From: Flagellimonas aequoris
GTDB lineage: Bacteria; Bacteroidota; Bacteroidia; Flavobacteriales; Flavobacteriaceae
Direction of reading: 5' to 3'
DNA length: 64,000 bases
NCBI RefSeq assembly: GCF_003584165.1
Contig: NZ_QXFJ01000015.1
Span: 129,001-193,000, forward strand
Positions 35,043 through 44,599 of this stretch are shown one piece after another. The position numbers were made by a program, and so were the translations under genes. Below the pieces are notes generated by a model that saw only the letters and a program-made list of their open reading frames with translations, was not told the origin of the DNA and made no database searches. Positions within the stretch are counted from its first letter, which is position 1. Each line of letters opens with the position of its first letter.

Positions 35043-36518
35043 CTAGCTGAATTTTTTCTGGAGTTCTTGCACAACTTTTTCGGTCTTAACATTGCGCTCC
35101 TGTCTTTTTAAGATGGTAGGTTGCGCTTGTCTCACATCGCAATTGGCAATGGAACAACGTTCGCAGGTAACGCCTACCTCATAGGTTTTGATGGCGGGGT
35201 CATCCAAAAAGACTACTTTTTTCCTTAGTTCGGCATTGATGAGCAATCCCAAACTTACGCTTCGGTACTCATCTTTTTTAAAGGGGTCGACGGTGGCACT
35301 GGAAAAAATCAAATAGGAAAGACCATCACTGGGATAATGTGAAATCTGTATATCCATGTGGTGCTCTTCCTCGGTTTTGGCAATTTCCTGCAACACCCGA
35401 ATGGATACCCAACGCCTGCAATACTTTTCATTGGTTTCATTGCCGTGGGGCGAATGATGATGGGTCAAATGGAGTTCTTTGGTAATATCAAAACGGTTGG
35501 AGTTCTTTTTATGGCTCAACCGAAGAAAGAAAAGGTTCTCCAAATGGTAATCGTTCGGCAGAATATTGGTCAAACGTTGATAAAGTGATTCTGGGGAGGC
35601 GTTGTAATAATTTTTGATTCCTGTTAAAAAGGTCTTGTCGAACTTGGGTTTGGACAAGAAAGAATCCACGTGTTTCTTGATCAAATCCCTGGGGATGACC
35701 AATGCTCCTGCAAAGTAAGAGGCATAAAAATTATTGAGTACTTGATCAAAATTGTGGAATTTGATCCATGTGAACGTGTAAAGGCGCTCCTCGATATTCA
35801 AAAAATTATAACCGATTTCCTTGGCGTAGATGAAGGTACGTTGGGCTTCATCAATATGGTTGGCCACCAAAAGGGTTTTGGTCTTGGGTATGAACATGGA
35901 GCGTAGGTTGTCCAATTCCTTGTACTTGGTCAGCTCCTCATTATTGATGGTATACCCATACTCTTCCACCAAAATTTCTTCCAGTTCCGATGAACTTACC
36001 GATTTTTTCAAGTCCACTTGGTATGCTTTGGCAAACTGGAGAGCGGAATCTTCCAAGTCTGGAAAAAAATTGTTGCTGGCTTCTTGAAAGGAACGGAGGG
36101 AAGCCAAATAAAAGTTTTCCTTCCCAAAGTTATAATGCTTGGCGATTTCTATGATGGTGCTGATAAAGGCATTCACCTTGGTCGGGGCGTTGGCAACAAT
36201 ATCGATCAGATCACTTTCCTTGATTCCGAACAGTTCCAAGGGCAACTCCTTGAAAACTTTGGATTGTAGCAATTCGCCAACAGGAGCCAAGTTTTTGTCC
36301 AATTTTAAGGAAACCAAGCTGTCATAGGGCACTTCCAGCTTTTCTGCCAGTAGGGCGATCTTATCCGTTTTAGGGTATTTCTTGCCTTTTTCAATCTCGT
36401 TCAGGTACGATTTTGAAAGTCCTGTAAGCTTGGAAAGACCGAACAGGGATAGCTTTCGCTTGGTCCTTACCTGCTTCAATTTTAGGCCAAAAATCAATTT
36501 GATGTACTCCTCTTCCAT
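35043..36518 (-). CDS. RamB/PrpR-like XRE-family regulator, divergent from the glyoxylate-shunt genes
   Basis: A 491-aa regulator. Helix-turn-helix of XRE type at about residues 8-62 (LKQVRTKRKLSLFGLSKLTGLSKSYLNEIEKGKKYP). The middle corresponds to the IrrE/M78-type domain, but the zinc site is degenerate: RTFIYAKEIGYNFL stands where HExxH is expected; the following NFYASYFAGALVIP is kept. The C-terminus has a Cys cluster (CERCSIANCDVRQAQP) like that of RamB and mycobacterial PrpR (ScfR group), which control acetate, glyoxylate and propionate genes and often sense acyl-CoA. Position opposite aceB and aceA supports the same role here. A TATCTTTG -7 box on its strand (36536-36529) sits next to a half-site, so autoregulation is likely. 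Confidence 0.88.
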   Translation of the reverse strand: MEEEYIKLIFGLKLKQVRTKRKLSLFGLSKLTGLSKSYLNEIEKGKKYPKTDKIALLAEKLEVPYDSLVSLKLDKNLAPVGELLQSKVFKELPLELFGIKESDLIDIVANAPTKVNAFISTIIEIAKHYNFGKENFYLASLRSFQEASNNFFPDLEDSALQFAKAYQVDLKKSVSSSELEEILVEEYGYTINNEELTKYKELDNLRSMFIPKTKTLLVANHIDEAQRTFIYAKEIGYNFLNIEERLYTFTWIKFHNFDQVLNNFYASYFAGALVIPRDLIKKHVDSFLSKPKFDKTFLTGIKNYYNASPESLYQRLTNILPNDYHLENLFFLRLSHKKNSNRFDITKELHLTHHHSPHGNETNEKYCRRWVSIRVLQEIAKTEEEHHMDIQISHYPSDGLSYLIFSSATVDPFKKDEYRSVSLGLLINAELRKKVVFLDDPAIKTYEVGVTCERCSIANCDVRQAQPTILKRQERNVKTEKVVQELQKKFS

Positions 36519-36542
36519 TTTTCTTGATCAAAGATAGGGTAT

Positions 36543-36613
36543 TTTGCGAATCTTATAAAAATAGCGAACAAATATAAAAAAGCGAACGTTCGCTTGTTTT
36601 TCTCAAACGTTTG
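36543..36613. promoter_or_regulatory. operator region of the aceBA/regulator divergent promoter
   Basis: Two perfect palindromes share a core: AAGCGAACGTTCGCTT (36580-36595) and CAAACGTTTG (36604-36613); their centres are 21 bp apart, two helical turns. Further half-sites are TTTGCGAA (36543-36550) and AGCGAACAAA (36563-36572). The first palindrome overlaps the TTG (36594-36596) that would be the -33 box for TAATCTTG (36617-36624) in front of aceB. Binding by the neighbouring RamB-like regulator is inferred. Confidence 0.6.
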
Positions 36614-36644
36614 CGTTAATCTTGTTGAACAAAATGATACTGTT

Positions 36645-38243
36645 ATGGAAGAAGCATTGATTACCAGTACACAATTGCAGTTTGCAAAGGAGGTGGAGCA
36701 CTATTATCCAGAGCTGTTGACCGATGGCGCCTTGGAGTTTTTGATCGCATTGCACCAAAAATTCAATAGGTCCAGATTGCAGTTATTGGAAGAACGGGCA
36801 AAACGACAAGTACAATTTGATTTGGGTGAATTCCCAAATTTTTTGCCTGAAACCGAACAGACAAGGACTGCCAATTGGAGGGTGAAACATATCCCGGATG
36901 ATTTAAGGGACCGACGCGTGGAGATTACCGGGCCCGTGGATCGCAAGATGGTCATCAATGCCTTGAATTCTGGCGCCAAAACTTTTATGGCCGATTTTGA
37001 GGACAGTAATGCACCCACTTGGCACAATTGTATGCAGGGGCAACAAAATTTGATCGATGCCAATAATAGGTCCATTTCTTATTTTGACTCCAAAAAGGGA
37101 AAAAGCTATGAATTGAACGATGAGGTGGCCGTTCTTTTGGTTCGCCCTCGGGGTCTTCATTTGAATGAAAGACATATTCTCATCAATGGAGAAGTGACCT
37201 CGGGAAGTTTGGTGGATTTTGGACTGTACGTTTACCATAACTCGGGTATCCTGAGAAGAAGAGGTTCGGCTCCCTATTTTTATCTACCAAAATTGGAACA
37301 TTATTTAGAGGCTAGATGGTGGAATGATGTGTTCACTTTTGCCGAGGAATACATCGGTATTCCAGTAGGGACGTACAAAGCCACGGTATTGATAGAGACC
37401 ATTACGGCAAGCTTTCAGTTGGACGAGATCATTTACGAACTCAAGAACCACATCGTAGGGCTCAACTGTGGGCGATGGGACTATATTTTTTCATACATCA
37501 AGAAATTCAGGAATCATTCCGCCTACATTTTGCCAGACCGTGACCAGGTTACCATGACCGTGCCGTTTATGGATGCCTATTCCCGATTGGTCATCCAACG
37601 ATGCCATAAAAGGGGTATCCATGCTATGGGTGGAATGGCGGCCCAAATCCCTATCAACAATGATCCTGTGGCCAACGAGAAAGCATTGGAGAAGGTTCGA
37701 TTGGACAAGGAACGAGAGGTAAAGAACGGGCACGATGGTACCTGGGTGGCGCATCCCGGTTTGGTAAAGATAGCCAAGGATATTTTTGACAAGTACATGC
37801 CAAAAGCCAATCAATTGGAGAAGTTGAGGGAGGATGATCATATTTCTGCCACGGATTTGATCGCCATTCCCGATGGTACCATTACGGAAAAAGGGATTCG
37901 AAAGAACATTTCAGTGGGAATCTTGTATTTGGAATCTTGGTTAAGGGGCAACGGCTGTGTGGCCATCAACAACCTGATGGAAGATGCTGCAACAGCCGAG
38001 ATTTCAAGGACCCAAGTGTGGCAGTGGCTTAAGTTCAATGCCCGGTTGGATGACGGCAGAAAACTCACCAATGAACTATATCAGTCCATTTTTGATGAGG
38101 AAGTAGTAAAGATCAGGCACTTGGTAGGAGAGGGCAACCTGCACAACACCAAGTTTGAAGAGGCCATTGCCCTGTTTGATAAATTGGTGAAAGCCAATGA
38201 GTTTGAGGAATTCCTGACGATTAAAGCCTATAACGAGATATAG
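36645..38243 (+). CDS. aceB: malate synthase A
   Basis: A 532-aa enzyme that condenses glyoxylate with acetyl-CoA to malate, the second step of the glyoxylate shunt. Family features: [50 protein letters not shown] (catalytic Arg region), [15 protein letters not shown], and the late [20 protein letters not shown] use the ATG at 36645 ([13 protein letters not shown]), which gives the normal length; the frame continues back to 36594 but that would run through the operator. Isocitrate lyase follows after 83 bp. Confidence 0.97.
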   Translation: MEEALITSTQLQFAKEVEHYYPELLTDGALEFLIALHQKFNRSRLQLLEERAKRQVQFDLGEFPNFLPETEQTRTANWRVKHIPDDLRDRRVEITGPVDRKMVINALNSGAKTFMADFEDSNAPTWHNCMQGQQNLIDANNRSISYFDSKKGKSYELNDEVAVLLVRPRGLHLNERHILINGEVTSGSLVDFGLYVYHNSGILRRRGSAPYFYLPKLEHYLEARWWNDVFTFAEEYIGIPVGTYKATVLIETITASFQLDEIIYELKNHIVGLNCGRWDYIFSYIKKFRNHSAYILPDRDQVTMTVPFMDAYSRLVIQRCHKRGIHAMGGMAAQIPINNDPVANEKALEKVRLDKEREVKNGHDGTWVAHPGLVKIAKDIFDKYMPKANQLEKLREDDHISATDLIAIPDGTITEKGIRKNISVGILYLESWLRGNGCVAINNLMEDAATAEISRTQVWQWLKFNARLDDGRKLTNELYQSIFDEEVVKIRHLVGEGNLHNTKFEEAIALFDKLVKANEFEEFLTIKAYNEI

Positions 38244-38268
38244 GCGTATCGATCATATCAATAAAAAA

Positions 38269-38300
38269 ATCCCAAGAATGCGCGAACATTACCTGGGATT
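38269..38300 (+). other. hairpin between aceB and aceA
   Basis: AATCCCA (38269-38275) pairs with TGGGATT (38294-38300), with a nested AATG/CATT stem around CGCGAA. No T-run follows, so it may be a processing or stability element and not a terminator. It also carries GCGAAC, the half-site word of the upstream operators. Confidence 0.35.
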
Positions 38301-38326
38301 CAAGTCAAATTTCGAATTATAAAATT

Positions 38327-39604
38327 ATGGAAAAAAAGGAGAAAATTCAAGCTTTGGTAACGGATTGGACCGTTAACCCTAGGTGGAAAGGTGTTGAACG
38401 CCCTTATACGGCCGAGGAAGTCATCAAACTTCGCGGATCGTATGAAATTGACCATTCCATTGCGCGGATGGGGGCCGAAAAACTTTGGGAGAAATTGAAC
38501 AACCAGGATTTTGTGGCAGGTTTGGGAGCCTTAACGGGAAACCAGGCCATTCAGGAAGTGGAAGCCGGTTTGGATGCCATTTACCTTAGTGGCTGGCAAG
38601 TGGCGGCCGATGCCAATCTTTCCGGGGAAATGTATCCCGATCAATCGCTTTACCCGGCGAACAGTGTACCCATGGTGGTAAAACGCATCAACAATGCTTT
38701 GTTGCGTGCCGATCAAATCCAAACGGTGAACGGCGTTGCCGAAAAAAAGGATTATTTGGTACCGATCGTAGCCGATGCCGAAGCTGGTTTCGGGGGAAAC
38801 CTAAATGCTTATGAACTCATGAAATCCATGATAGAAAATGGGGCTTCTGGAGTGCATTTTGAGGACCAATTGAGCTCCACAAAAAAATGTGGACACTTGG
38901 GAGGCAAGGTTTTGGTCCCTACCCAGGAAGCTATTAATAAACTCATTGCGGCCCGTTTGGCTGCCGATGTCATGGGGGTGCCCACCATTATCATTGCCAG
39001 AACCGATGCTGATGCCGCCAATTTGTTGACAAGTGATATTGACGAACGAGATCATAAATTTTTGACCGGAGAACGCTCTTCCGAAGGATTTTTCTATATA
39101 AAAAATGGCTTGGAACAAGGAATTGACCGAGGTTTGAGCTATGCTCCTTTTGCCGATCTGATCTGGTTGGAAACCTCTACACCCGATTTGGAACAGGCTA
39201 AAAAGTTTGCGGAGGGTATCCACAGCAAATACCCCGATAAGATGTTGGCTTACAACTGTTCGCCATCCTTCAATTGGGCGGCCAAGTTGAGCATGAAGGA
39301 AATGGAAACGTTCAGGGAAGAACTAGCGGCCATGGGCTATAAATTCCAGTTCATCACCTTGGCAGGTTTCCACGCCTTGAACACGAGTATGTTCGAACTT
39401 TCCAAATCGTATAAGGAAAGGGGAATGGCTGGATATTCGGAATTGCAGGAGCGGGAGTTCGCTTTGCAAAAGGATGGCTTTAAAGCCGTAAAACACCAAG
39501 GATTTGTAGGTACGTCCTACTTTGATATGGTACAGAATGTTGTTACGGCCGGCAAGGCAAGTACCATGGCCATGAAGGGCAGTACGGAAACAGCACAATT
39601 TTAA
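38327..39604 (+). CDS. aceA: isocitrate lyase
   Basis: A 425-aa enzyme that cleaves isocitrate into succinate and glyoxylate. The active-site loop [18 protein letters not shown] is intact with the catalytic Cys at residue 188 (KKCGH 186-190). Metal-binding DAEAGFGG and substrate regions ARTDADAA and YNCSPSFNW are present. Length fits the prokaryotic AceA type. It is followed by a strong terminator, which closes the aceBA unit. Confidence 0.97.
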   Translation: MEKKEKIQALVTDWTVNPRWKGVERPYTAEEVIKLRGSYEIDHSIARMGAEKLWEKLNNQDFVAGLGALTGNQAIQEVEAGLDAIYLSGWQVAADANLSGEMYPDQSLYPANSVPMVVKRINNALLRADQIQTVNGVAEKKDYLVPIVADAEAGFGGNLNAYELMKSMIENGASGVHFEDQLSSTKKCGHLGGKVLVPTQEAINKLIAARLAADVMGVPTIIIARTDADAANLLTSDIDERDHKFLTGERSSEGFFYIKNGLEQGIDRGLSYAPFADLIWLETSTPDLEQAKKFAEGIHSKYPDKMLAYNCSPSFNWAAKLSMKEMETFREELAAMGYKFQFITLAGFHALNTSMFELSKSYKERGMAGYSELQEREFALQKDGFKAVKHQGFVGTSYFDMVQNVVTAGKASTMAMKGSTETAQF

Positions 39605-39648
39605 TTTTGGGAATTTTTCAATCTGTAGTTATTTGCTCATAATTCCAC

Positions 39649-39673
39649 GCCCCCTTTTTAGGGGGCATTTTTT
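39649..39673 (+). terminator. Rho-independent terminator of aceBA
   Basis: GCCCCC (39649-39654), a six-base loop, GGGGGC (39661-39666), then ATTTTTT. Confidence 0.88.
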
Positions 39674-39678
39674 ATGTA

Positions 39679-41055
39679 TCAGGATATAGGGGAAGTAATT
39701 TGAATGTTTGCGTTTTTGAGCAAATAGGCGCCAAGAATACTTTCGGTTTCGATGGTGTTCTTTTGAGGGGTGATGAAGGCCTCTATATCCTCCAAGGTAG
39801 AAACATCCGAATCATTATCGATAAAACCATAGCCCTTGTACATACCATCAGCAATCAGGATAACGGCACTTTCATTTTCGTCCCTTCCTTTTTCTTTAAT
39901 GATTTTCACTTCGGAAGCCAATAACTTCATGTGTGAAATGGCCTCCTTAACCTTTTCGTTATAATGCTCCACAGGTTCCTCTCCCTTACAAATGCCCTCA
40001 CAGGTGGTGATTTCGTGGTGGGAACATGCCGCATGGGTTTGTTGTAAATGACAGTAGCGTGGGCAAAGCGAGAAGGTTTTACAAATTTCTTCCAGATAGG
40101 CCCTGCATTCTGTTTGGCCGTAAAAAATCTTCAACGGATTAGGAGCTCCCTTTATGGTATTGTAGGCCAAGTGCAGGATATCGTTGCGATCTTCATATGC
40201 AAAAATGGCGTATTGCCTCACAATTCGTTTTTGAGCCCGATTATAGGGTGGAAAGAGCCGTTTTATTTCCGCGGATTCCATCAATAGGGCAACCAATTCG
40301 CTGCCGGACAGTTGATAATCGATATGGGCCGTTTCACTGCACATTTGGATTTCCTTGGTGCTTTTGTCATAAAAATGGCCCAATACCCTTTTTTTAAGAT
40401 TGATCGCCTTACCTACATAAATGATTTCCCCTTTTTGGTTTTTAAAATAATAGATTCCGGGTTTTGAAGGAATCTTGGTAAACGCCGATTTGGGAAGGTG
40501 CGGGGGCAAGGTGGCCTCTTGGCTGCGGGCGTTCAAGAATTTTTTGAAAACGCCATCTGCACCTTCCATGTTGATCAACCTCTCGAACAAGAGCATGGTG
40601 GCATGGGCATCGCCCCGAGCACGGTGCCGATCTACTAACGGTATTCGGATGGATGAGCACAGTTTTCCCAAACTATAGGAGCCAAGCCCCGGGATCAAAC
40701 TTCTTGACAAACGGACGGTGCACAGTTTTTTTCGGGTAAAATCGATGCCGATCTGACGAAATTCCTCCTTGATTACCCCATAATCAAAATTTACGGAGTG
40801 CGCCACAAATATGGCGTTTTCGGTCATATTCAAAATGTCGTCTGCTATGTCGGAAAAAGTGGGGGCGTTCTGCACCATTTGATCATCGATGCCTGTCAAT
40901 CCGGTAATGAAATAGGGTATGGGACATCCGGGATTGACCAAAGTGGTAAACTCATCCACCACTTGGCTGCCGTCAAACTTAAAAATGGCAATTTCGGTTA
41001 CCTTGTTCCCTTTAATGCCGTTTCCCGTGGTCTCTATGTCGATGATGGTGTACAA
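39679..41055 (-). CDS. DnaQ-type exonuclease fused to a UvrC/Cho-like GIY-YIG endonuclease
   Basis: A 458-aa two-domain nuclease. Residues 1-165 form a DEDDh 3'-5' exonuclease: D6 and E8 (TIIDIETTG), D91 (VNFDYG), H144 and D149 (HRARGDAHAT). A GIY-YIG domain follows: GIYYF at 200-204, YVGK at 213-216, an Arg in NLKKRVLGHFY, and the metal Glu in LVALLMESAEIKRLFPPYN. The rest has a Cys-rich block (CPRYCHLQQTHAACSHHEITTCEGIC) as in Cho/UvrC-like proteins. The UvrB-binding and helix-hairpin-helix parts of UvrC are absent. The fusion could incise DNA and then trim from the nick. The start is a TTG at 41055; no in-frame ATG precedes it before a stop. Confidence 0.9.
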   Translation of the reverse strand: MYTIIDIETTGNGIKGNKVTEIAIFKFDGSQVVDEFTTLVNPGCPIPYFITGLTGIDDQMVQNAPTFSDIADDILNMTENAIFVAHSVNFDYGVIKEEFRQIGIDFTRKKLCTVRLSRSLIPGLGSYSLGKLCSSIRIPLVDRHRARGDAHATMLLFERLINMEGADGVFKKFLNARSQEATLPPHLPKSAFTKIPSKPGIYYFKNQKGEIIYVGKAINLKKRVLGHFYDKSTKEIQMCSETAHIDYQLSGSELVALLMESAEIKRLFPPYNRAQKRIVRQYAIFAYEDRNDILHLAYNTIKGAPNPLKIFYGQTECRAYLEEICKTFSLCPRYCHLQQTHAACSHHEITTCEGICKGEEPVEHYNEKVKEAISHMKLLASEVKIIKEKGRDENESAVILIADGMYKGYGFIDNDSDVSTLEDIEAFITPQKNTIETESILGAYLLKNANIQITSPIS

Positions 41056-41113
41056 TCCAGATAAAATTGGACAATGAAATTATGGATAAACTGCACAGCA
41101 TACAAATCCAAAA

Positions 41114-41962
41114 CTATCCTTTAATGCGTTGCCGGTATTGGGTGGGAGTACACCCTTTCAGTTCCCTGAATTTTCTGTTGAAATTGGCTATGTTGTTAAA
41201 ACCGCACTGTTCCGCTATCCCATTTACGGGAGATTCGGGCTGTCCCGATAAAAGCTTACAGGCATTTTCTATTCGGATCTCGATTAGAAATTGGAAGAAG
41301 GTCTTGTTGGTTCGTTTTTTGAAATACCTGCAAAATGCATTTTTACTCATATTGGCCCGCTCCGAAATCTCCTCCAGGGAAATTTGTTCATGATACCGCT
41401 CCATGGCATACTCGTATACATTGCTCATGCGTTTCCCTTCGTCATCGGAATAGGTTTTTCTATAGACAAAGGAAGAAAGGGGCTCCGTTTTGGATTTGGT
41501 TATTTGACTGATGATGAGTAACAATGTGGCAATTTGCTCCACTTTGTCCTGACGAGCCAACAGGTTGAACAAGGCTATGATCTTGTCTTGGTTCGATAGT
41601 ACTTTCATACCGTATTCTGACTGTCTGAAGAATTCGTTGGCCAAAGCAAGGTCAGAAAGCTTAAAGAAATCCTTTCCAAAGGAATTGTAATCAAAGAACA
41701 AGGTGTGCACGACCGATTCTTTGTTTGCACTGGCATCACTTCTAAAAACGTGGGGAATAAATCCTCCAATGATCAAAATGTCCCCTTCTCTATATTCATT
41801 AATGGAATCCCCTACGATCAGTGTACCGAACCCTTCCTGAACATAACTGATCTGGATTTCACCATGTTGGTGAAGTTGATCGTACAAGACCTTCTCTCGG
41901 TCTACTTGATAGACCAAGGCCTCATCTTTGGGTTTCGGAATTTTGAAGGGAAGAACTTTCAA
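41114..41962 (-). CDS. AraC-family regulator of the hydroxyproline locus
   Basis: A 282-aa regulator with an N-terminal cupin sensor (about 1-150; LHQHGEIQISYVQEGFGTLIVGD, YREGDILIIGGFIPHVF) and a C-terminal double helix-turn-helix (about 180-280; ISLEEISERANMSKNAFCRYFKK, then GIAEQCGFNNIANFNRKFRELKG, ending TPTQYR). It is divergent from the hydroxyproline operon; the composite operator at 42015-42042 lies between them. Such regulators usually activate when the substrate or a pathway intermediate binds the cupin. Start TTG at 41962, preceded by AGAGGT, a good ribosome site here. Confidence 0.9.
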   Translation of the reverse strand: MKVLPFKIPKPKDEALVYQVDREKVLYDQLHQHGEIQISYVQEGFGTLIVGDSINEYREGDILIIGGFIPHVFRSDASANKESVVHTLFFDYNSFGKDFFKLSDLALANEFFRQSEYGMKVLSNQDKIIALFNLLARQDKVEQIATLLLIISQITKSKTEPLSSFVYRKTYSDDEGKRMSNVYEYAMERYHEQISLEEISERANMSKNAFCRYFKKRTNKTFFQFLIEIRIENACKLLSGQPESPVNGIAEQCGFNNIANFNRKFRELKGCTPTQYRQRIKG

Positions 41963-42014
41963 GACCTCTTTTTACAAATATTATTAAAAAAAATGACCCT
42001 AAATAAATATAAGG

Positions 42015-42080
42015 GTTAATATAGTATCACAATGAGCTAATAATTGGAGCACTTGTTGCGGACAACTCTTTTTATTTTTG
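42015..42080 (+). promoter_or_regulatory. composite operator and promoter of the hydroxyproline operon
   Basis: Half-site 1 GTTAATA at 42015-42021 and half-site 2 GCTAATA at 42036-42042 are direct repeats with a 21-bp period. Half-site 1 lies in TAATATAGTATCA, which recurs upstream of the glycosidase gene at 45785. Downstream are TTG (42053-42058 region) and TATTTTTG (42073-42080, TAnnTTTG). The distance from half-site 2 to the -7 box is 30 bp. The arrangement suits an activator of the AraC family. Confidence 0.6.
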
Positions 42081-42101
42081 TTATATAAACAATTGACTAC
42101 T

Positions 42102-43025
42102 ATGATCAAATGGGAAGGCGTAATGCCAGCTTTAACCACAAAATTCAACAGTGAGGACCAATTGGACCTTGCCATGTTCGAGAAAAATGTAAGGGCCCAA
42201 ATGGAGGCCGGTGTCCATGGGATTATTTTGGGCGGAACCTTAGGGGAGGCCAGCACCTTGGAACAACACGAAAAGGAAACGTTGATCAAAACCTCGTTGT
42301 CCATTGTGGAGGGTAAAATCCCTGTGATTATCAATATTGCGGAACAAAGTACCAAAGCGGCCATTGCTGTTGCCCAACATGCCGAAAAAGTAGGCGCCCA
42401 AGGATTGATGTTATTGCCTCCCATGCGGTACAAAGCCACTGATTATGAAACGGTCACCTATTTTAAGGCTATCGCGAAGAGCACCTCGCTTCCCATTATG
42501 ATCTATAACAACCCTGTGGATTATAAAATAGAGGTAACTTTGGATATGATGGAAGAATTATTGGAGTGTGATAACATCCAGGCGATTAAAGAATCAACTA
42601 GGGATATCACCAATGTCATTCGCTTGCAAAACAGGTTCGGGAATCGTTTGAAGGTGTTTACCGGAGTGGATACCTTAGGTCTGGAAAGTTTGGTTATTGG
42701 TGCAGATGGCTGGGTGGCCGGTCTAGTATGTGCCTATCCTGCTGAAACGGTTGCCGTTTATGAATTGGTAAAAGCGGGACGAATCCAGGAAGCCTTGAAA
42801 ATCTATAGATGGTTCATGCCTTTGTTGGAACTGGACATTAGTCCACAATTGGTGCAGAACATCAAACTGGCAGAAGTGGCCACAGGTATAGGGACCGAGA
42901 ATGTACGGGCACCAAGATTACCGCTACAGGGAGCGGAAAGGGAACGGGTGCTCAAGGTCATTGAAACAGCCATGGCAACCAGACCAGAGTTGCCCGAATA
43001 TAAGAATCTTAAAAGTGTAGTATGA
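42102..43025 (+). CDS. DapA-family enzyme, probable 1-pyrroline-4-hydroxy-2-carboxylate deaminase
   Basis: A 307-aa class I aldolase-type lyase. The Schiff-base Lys163 is in IQAIKEST and the catalytic Tyr135 in IMIYNNPVDY; GGTLGEASTLE binds the keto acid. In hydroxyproline operons this protein turns 1-pyrroline-4-hydroxy-2-carboxylate into 2-oxoglutarate semialdehyde and ammonia. The closely related L-2-keto-3-deoxyarabonate dehydratase of the oxidative arabinose route is the main alternative; the adjacent hydroxyproline epimerase favours the first. ATG at 42102 is used. Overlaps the next gene by 4 bp (ATGA). Confidence 0.85.
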   Translation: MIKWEGVMPALTTKFNSEDQLDLAMFEKNVRAQMEAGVHGIILGGTLGEASTLEQHEKETLIKTSLSIVEGKIPVIINIAEQSTKAAIAVAQHAEKVGAQGLMLLPPMRYKATDYETVTYFKAIAKSTSLPIMIYNNPVDYKIEVTLDMMEELLECDNIQAIKESTRDITNVIRLQNRFGNRLKVFTGVDTLGLESLVIGADGWVAGLVCAYPAETVAVYELVKAGRIQEALKIYRWFMPLLELDISPQLVQNIKLAEVATGIGTENVRAPRLPLQGAERERVLKVIETAMATRPELPEYKNLKSVV

Positions 43026-44545
43026 TTACAGGTAAAAACTGTATCGCAGGAGAATTTATTGCCAAGGGGAAGGTGGAATTCAGAACCATCAACCCTAAAT
43101 TGAATATGGAAAACCCCACCGTTTTTGTGGAAGCCACAAAAGAGGAGGTAGGAGAAGCTGTGACCAAGGCATGGGAAGCCTTCAAGGTATTCCGTAAAAT
43201 GTCCGGCGCCAAAAGAGCCGAATTTTTGAATGCCATCGCTGATGAAATACTGGCTTTGGACCAAGAACTGGTGGATATGTACATGCTGGAGTCCGGATTG
43301 CCAGAAGGTAGGGCTGTTGGTGAAAGGGGCCGTACTGTTTTTCAGTTGAGGTCTTTTGCGGAATTGGTGGCCAATGATAATTGGAGGGAGAATACTTTTG
43401 ATGCCGCCCAACCTGACCGAAAGCCATTACCAAAGGAAGATCTTAGAAAGACCATGATCCCGTTGGGTCCTGTGGCCGTATTCGGGGCCAGTAATTTCCC
43501 ATTGGCCTATTCCACGGCAGGCGGCGATACCGCAAGCGCATTGGCTGCGGGTTGTCCGGTAATCGTAAAGTCACACCCCATGCATGCGGGAACTTCTGAG
43601 TTGGTGGCCTCGGCCATTGTGAAAGCTGCAGAAAAAACTGGAATGCCGAAAGGGGTATTTTCCAGTGTCAATGGTGGAATTCAAGCGGGTGTGGACCTAG
43701 TGAACCATCCGAAGGTAAAAGCTGTTGGTTTTACAGGTAGTATTGCGGGCGGTAGGGCTTTGTTCGACCTAGCTTCCAAAAGGGAAGAACCTATTCCGGT
43801 ATTTGCGGAAATGGGTAGCATCAACCCCGTGGTCATTACACCCAAGGCGTTGGCCAAGAGAGCTTCGGAAATTGCCAAAACCTATGCGGGATCTATTACC
43901 TTGGGTACAGGGCAATTTTGTACCAATCCAGGGTTGTTATTGACGGTGAAAGGAGACCATACCGAAGAATTCATACAAGAATTGGCCAAGGAAACCATCG
44001 CCTTGGATCCCCAATGCATGTTGCATCCCAACATCAAAAGTGGGTACGAGAAGAAGGGTGAAAATGTGACTTCACAAAGTGGGGTGACCATAGTGGGCAA
44101 GGTGGAAGGAACTTTGGAACCCAACTATGCCGCCTCCATTGTTGCAACAGTTTCAGGAAAGGATTTTTTAGCCAATCCTAAGTTGCACCAAGAAGTATTT
44201 GGACCTTTTTCCATGGTGGTCCAATGTAAGGATGAGGATGAGCTTCTCCAAATCATTGAAGGTCTGGAAGGCCAATTGACAGCGACACTTATTGCCGAGA
44301 AAGATGATGATGTGGATTTGATGGAGCTTGTGGATGCTCTTCAAAATAGGGTTGGCCGAATCATTTATAACGGAGTCCCTACCGGGGTTGAAGTTTGTCC
44401 ATCCATGCAGCATGGCGGCCCATATCCCGCGTCAACGGATTCAAGATTTACGGCAGTTGGAATCCATTCCATTAAAAGGTGGGTACGGCCTGTGTGCTAT
44501 CAGTCCTTTCCACAGGAATTGTTGCCCGATCATTTAAAAGGGTAA
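43022..44545 (+). CDS. 2-oxoglutarate-semialdehyde dehydrogenase (aldehyde dehydrogenase family)
   Basis: A 507-aa NAD(P)-dependent enzyme. Catalytic Cys300 is in GTGQFCTNPGLL and Glu263 in VFAEMGSINP; the cofactor loop is GFTGSIAGGRAL. Proteins of this subgroup (KGSADH type) oxidise 2-oxoglutarate semialdehyde to 2-oxoglutarate, the last step of hydroxyproline and of oxidative arabinose degradation. Coupled to the upstream gene by a 4-bp overlap, and 54 bp from the epimerase gene. Confidence 0.9.
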   Translation: MITGKNCIAGEFIAKGKVEFRTINPKLNMENPTVFVEATKEEVGEAVTKAWEAFKVFRKMSGAKRAEFLNAIADEILALDQELVDMYMLESGLPEGRAVGERGRTVFQLRSFAELVANDNWRENTFDAAQPDRKPLPKEDLRKTMIPLGPVAVFGASNFPLAYSTAGGDTASALAAGCPVIVKSHPMHAGTSELVASAIVKAAEKTGMPKGVFSSVNGGIQAGVDLVNHPKVKAVGFTGSIAGGRALFDLASKREEPIPVFAEMGSINPVVITPKALAKRASEIAKTYAGSITLGTGQFCTNPGLLLTVKGDHTEEFIQELAKETIALDPQCMLHPNIKSGYEKKGENVTSQSGVTIVGKVEGTLEPNYAASIVATVSGKDFLANPKLHQEVFGPFSMVVQCKDEDELLQIIEGLEGQLTATLIAEKDDDVDLMELVDALQNRVGRIIYNGVPTGVEVCPSMQHGGPYPASTDSRFTAVGIHSIKRWVRPVCYQSFPQELLPDHLKG

Positions 44546-44599
44546 GGATTTTTAATCTGAAAGATTGCATAAAATAGAATAGTTTTTAAAGACCTGCGA

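Noticed and set aside
36594..36644. Extended aceB N-terminus starting at 36594
   Set aside because: It would place the operator palindrome inside the coding region and exceeds the family's usual length; the ATG at 36645 fits.
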